42,931 nt of DNA from Rikenella microfusus. Its GTDB lineage: Bacteria > Bacteroidota > Bacteroidia > Bacteroidales > DYQK01. This document shows, piece after piece, positions 40,907 through 42,931 of the stretch. The notes beneath the pieces are model-generated. The model was not told where the DNA came from. It searched no databases and worked only from the letters and a program-made list of their open reading frames with translations. The stretch lies in assembly GCA_020719385.1 (NCBI GenBank), contig DYQK01000010.1:2135-45065 (forward strand), given 5' to 3'. Position numbers and translations under genes: made by a program. Positions within the stretch are counted from its first letter, which is position 1; each line of letters starts with the position of its first letter.

Positions 40907-40913
40907 AAAAATC

Positions 40914-40942
40914 AAAATCGCACTTCAAAAGTGCGATTTTTT
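40914..40942. terminator. Bidirectional terminator between the SusC/D locus and arginine deiminase
   Basis: AAAATCGCACTT (40914-40925) pairs with AAGTGCGATTTT (40929-40940) around a 3-base loop, with T/A runs on both sides. It separates the two convergent transcripts. Confidence 0.9.
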
Positions 40943-40958
40943 ATTTCTCAATAACTTT

Positions 40959-42218
40959 TTACAATAATTTCCTTCTTACAGGCATTGTCATGCAACGACA
41001 ACCACCACCACCACGAGATAATTCTGAACCTTCAATCGTTACAACGCATTTTTTGTACTGAAAAATGTCAATTTGTTTTGAGATAACATCATTTGCTCTC
41101 ATCACCTCGAAACCGTTTTTGTTTAATTCCTCTATTGTATGAGTATTTCTGCCGTAACCAATTATTTTGCTCGGTGCAAGACAGAAAAAATTTGCTCCAC
41201 TGTGCCATTGCTCGCGTTCTTGAACAAAAATATCATCCCGACCTCCACAAAATAACGGTTTTAAGTCAAAATTCAGATTATTCAAGCAAGATAATAAATT
41301 CTTCTCTTGAGAAATCGAAGTAACCTCGCCGTTCTCGATGTCAATGCGAATAGTTAAATATCGAGCAGGAGTCAAAATCAAAGGGGCAAAAATCATACAC
41401 GTTTCCGAATCTAAAAACGTAAAAACCATATCCAGATGAATAAACGACTCAGGAGAATAAGGCAATTCTTGTGCGATAAGATGAAATTTCCCACCTTCTT
41501 TTTTCAAATGTTCGATTAAAAAATCTATACCATAAGACGAAGTGCGACAACTCACTCCGACAAGCAAAACATCCTCGCGCGGCACTAAAATATCGCCGCC
41601 TTCCATCGTACAAAGCGGAGAAAACATCACAGAATTTTCAGGATTAAACGTTTTGGCAAGAAAATTCGGGTGATAATTAAAAATTGTCTCCATAATTATT
41701 GACTCCCGCTGACGCACTTTGTTTGCCATTGAGGAAATTAAAATGTTGTTAAACATCGCAACGGAAGCGTCTCGCGTGAAGAAAAAATTCGGAATGGGCT
41801 GCAACGCATAACGTTCTTTGTCCAAAAACTTCGTGAGATTGTCTTTTTTCAACAAAACGCCCTCGATTAACTGATGCGAAAGTTCCTCGTTTGAGAGAGA
41901 AAGTAAAAAATCTTGAATCTCTGTAACATTCTCATTTTTACAAATTTTTTCCACTAAAACGTTTTTTACCTTGTCAATAGTCAAAACGTCAGATAACAAT
42001 TCGCGCACCTGAAAAGTTTTGGTAAAAAGATTCAAAACGCCACTTAACTGCTGATATTCGCTGCGGGCAACTGCGAGATTCAAAATGTCGCTATACAAAG
42101 CTCGCTTTGCCGTCTCGGGAGTCATATTTTCCACCTCATTATTGGGGGCATGCAAAATAACTGCTTCTAACTCACCGACTTCTGAAAATAATTGAACAGG
42201 AATTTTTCCGTTGTACAT
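40959..42218 (-). CDS. arcA: Arginine deiminase
   Basis: The 419-residue enzyme hydrolyses L-arginine to citrulline and ammonia. The motifs are complete: the early LEAVILHAPNNE, FFTRDASV (substrate Asp), CTMEGGDIL (Glu), FIHLDMVFT (His and Asp), and the C-terminal GGGGCRCMTMP in which Cys409 aligns with the nucleophile. Length and order are typical of ArcA. No carbamate kinase or ornithine transcarbamylase gene is next to it. It ends at a shared terminator opposite the SusC/D locus and is divergent from the DUF502 gene. Confidence 0.95.
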   Translation of the reverse strand: MYNGKIPVQLFSEVGELEAVILHAPNNEVENMTPETAKRALYSDILNLAVARSEYQQLSGVLNLFTKTFQVRELLSDVLTIDKVKNVLVEKICKNENVTEIQDFLLSLSNEELSHQLIEGVLLKKDNLTKFLDKERYALQPIPNFFFTRDASVAMFNNILISSMANKVRQRESIIMETIFNYHPNFLAKTFNPENSVMFSPLCTMEGGDILVPREDVLLVGVSCRTSSYGIDFLIEHLKKEGGKFHLIAQELPYSPESFIHLDMVFTFLDSETCMIFAPLILTPARYLTIRIDIENGEVTSISQEKNLLSCLNNLNFDLKPLFCGGRDDIFVQEREQWHSGANFFCLAPSKIIGYGRNTHTIEELNKNGFEVMRANDVISKQIDIFQYKKCVVTIEGSELSRGGGGCRCMTMPVRRKLL

Positions 42219-42240
42219 TTTTTTGAAAAATTAATTTTTA

Positions 42241-42266
42241 CAAAATTAAAAAAAATATTAATTTTG
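42241..42266. promoter_or_regulatory. Facing -7 boxes of arginine deiminase and the DUF502 gene
   Basis: CAAAATTA (42241-42248, TAATTTTG on the minus strand) and TAATTTTG (42259-42266) are separated by 10 bases, one for each divergent gene. No convincing -33 match was found for either, so the assignment rests on the -7 boxes and their spacing to the start codons. Confidence 0.4.
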
Positions 42267-42291
42267 CCTCGATTTTTTAAAAAAATAATGT

Positions 42292-42837
42292 ATGAAAAAA
42301 TTAATAGAATATTTTTTTCAAGGAATAATCTTAGTTGGTCCCTTGGCATTGACAATTTATATTTTTATTTGGGGATTTCAACTCATTGACGGAATTATTG
42401 ATGTTCCGATTCCTGGTATTGGTTTTGTCCTTGTCTTTGCGATAATTACATTTGCAGGGTTTATGAGTGCGACCATCGGAATACAGCCTGTTTCGGCACT
42501 CATCGGATGGTTTATTAATCGAACTCCACTTGTAAAAATGGTTTATACCTCAGTGAAAGATTTATTTTCCGCTTTTATGGGCAAAGACAGAAAGTTCAAT
42601 AAACCCGTTTTGGTAAAACTTTATAAGGGCAGTAATGTTGAAAAATTCGGTTTTATCACTCAAGAAGACCTCACTGATTTAGGAATTTCTGCCGACAAAA
42701 TTACGGTTTATTGTCCGCATTCGTATGCTTTTTCGGGAGAATTGTTTGTAGTCTCGAAAGACGATGTTACTCCTCTTGAGGCAACATCAGCTGAAATAAT
42801 GAAATTGATTGTCTCCGGCGGAATAACAAGAATTTAA
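42292..42837 (+). CDS. DUF502 membrane protein
   Basis: The 181-residue protein starts MKKLIEYFFQGIILVGPLALTI, with two membrane helices (residues about 8-33 and 42-66). The PLVKMVYTSVKDLFSAF motif typical of DUF502 follows, then a soluble domain ending SAEIMKLIVSGGITRI. DUF502 is widespread in bacteria and has no established function. The C-terminus looks complete. A TnpB-like frame begins immediately after its stop codon, so a mobile element may have landed there. Confidence 0.85.
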   Translation: MKKLIEYFFQGIILVGPLALTIYIFIWGFQLIDGIIDVPIPGIGFVLVFAIITFAGFMSATIGIQPVSALIGWFINRTPLVKMVYTSVKDLFSAFMGKDRKFNKPVLVKLYKGSNVEKFGFITQEDLTDLGISADKITVYCPHSYAFSGELFVVSKDDVTPLEATSAEIMKLIVSGGITRI

Positions 42838-42839
42838 CA

Positions 42840-42931
42840 AAATGCACATATAGAATTTATCCCACAAAATCACAAGTCGAAATGTTTGCGAAACATTTTG
42901 GTTGTGTGCGTTTTGTCTACAATTATTTTCT
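42840..42931 (+). mobile_element. 5' part of a TnpB/OrfB (IS605-type) gene, cut by the window end
   Basis: Reading from 42840 the translation is KCTYRIYPTKSQVEMF followed by AKHFGCVRFVYNYF, a close match to the N-terminus of IS605-family OrfB/TnpB proteins (typically K-T-Y-x-x-R-I-Y-P-T and H-F-G-x-x-R-F-V-Y-N). The rest lies beyond the window. No ATG, GTG or TTG precedes it in frame down to a stop at 42792-42794. The nearby ATG at 42842 is in another frame and ends after three codons. The gene therefore seems damaged at its start, or uses a rare start codon. Confidence 0.8.

Overview
The window is about 43 kb of AT-rich DNA (strong A/T bias in all intergenic regions) from a member of the Bacteroidota, most likely a Bacteroidales-type organism. 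The evidence is a SusC/SusD pair, OmpA/PD40 and TPR/OmpA outer-membrane proteins, many lipoproteins, FIST and DUF4831-type families, and repeated promoters of the Bacteroidota type (TTTG, 18-20 bp, TAnnTTTG). No rRNA, tRNA, CRISPR array, origin or complete insertion sequence was seen. No gene-free stretch exceeds about 300 bases.

Layout. 0.1-6.1 kb, mostly minus strand: a TPR/OmpA-like lipoprotein, a FIST sensor protein with a small partner, truA, two tandem secreted paralogues and a small acidic protein. A short Cys-rich membrane protein (3578-3739, plus strand) runs into the truA stop codon. 6.2-8.0 kb, minus: two family-2 glycosyltransferases, one of them DPM1-like. 8.1-14.3 kb, plus: a 2058-residue alpha-2-macroglobulin-like protein with an intact CAEQ thioester motif and a TonB-box-like segment plus ten prolines in the region where a bait loop is expected. 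14.4-15.3 kb, minus: a hypothetical protein and a secreted protein broken by a one-base shift in an eight-base homopolymer. 15.4-16.0 kb: an orphan unknown gene followed by an IS605-type end hairpin. 16.1-19.8 kb, plus: thpR coupled to a PD40/OmpA protein, then an outer-membrane barrel. 19.8-20.7 kb, minus: dtd and an orphan NuoE-like subunit. 20.9-24.4 kb, plus: a tight four-gene operon (CoA-binding protein, DUF4831 lipoprotein, sugar N-acetyltransferase, polytopic GT-C-like protein). 24.5-28.1 kb, minus: a duplicated helical periplasmic protein and polA. 28.3-34.3 kb, plus: two overlapping DUF29 genes and a 1695-residue secreted protein of unknown function. 34.5-40.9 kb, plus: SusC, SusD-like, a Big-domain surface lipoprotein and a lipid-binding-like lipoprotein. 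41.0-42.8 kb: arginine deiminase (minus) and a divergent DUF502 membrane protein. The last 90 bases hold the first part of a TnpB/OrfB-like reading frame without a start codon.

Functionally the region is dominated by envelope genes. The SusC/D locus carries no carbohydrate-active enzyme and resembles the gene order of peptide-importing SusCD systems more than a polysaccharide utilisation locus. The best candidates for something undescribed are the alpha-2-macroglobulin with its receptor-like bait segment, the giant secreted protein next to the DUF29 pair, the tandem secreted paralogues, and the orphan gene beside the IS605-type hairpin. None of these amounts to a demonstrated new system from sequence alone.
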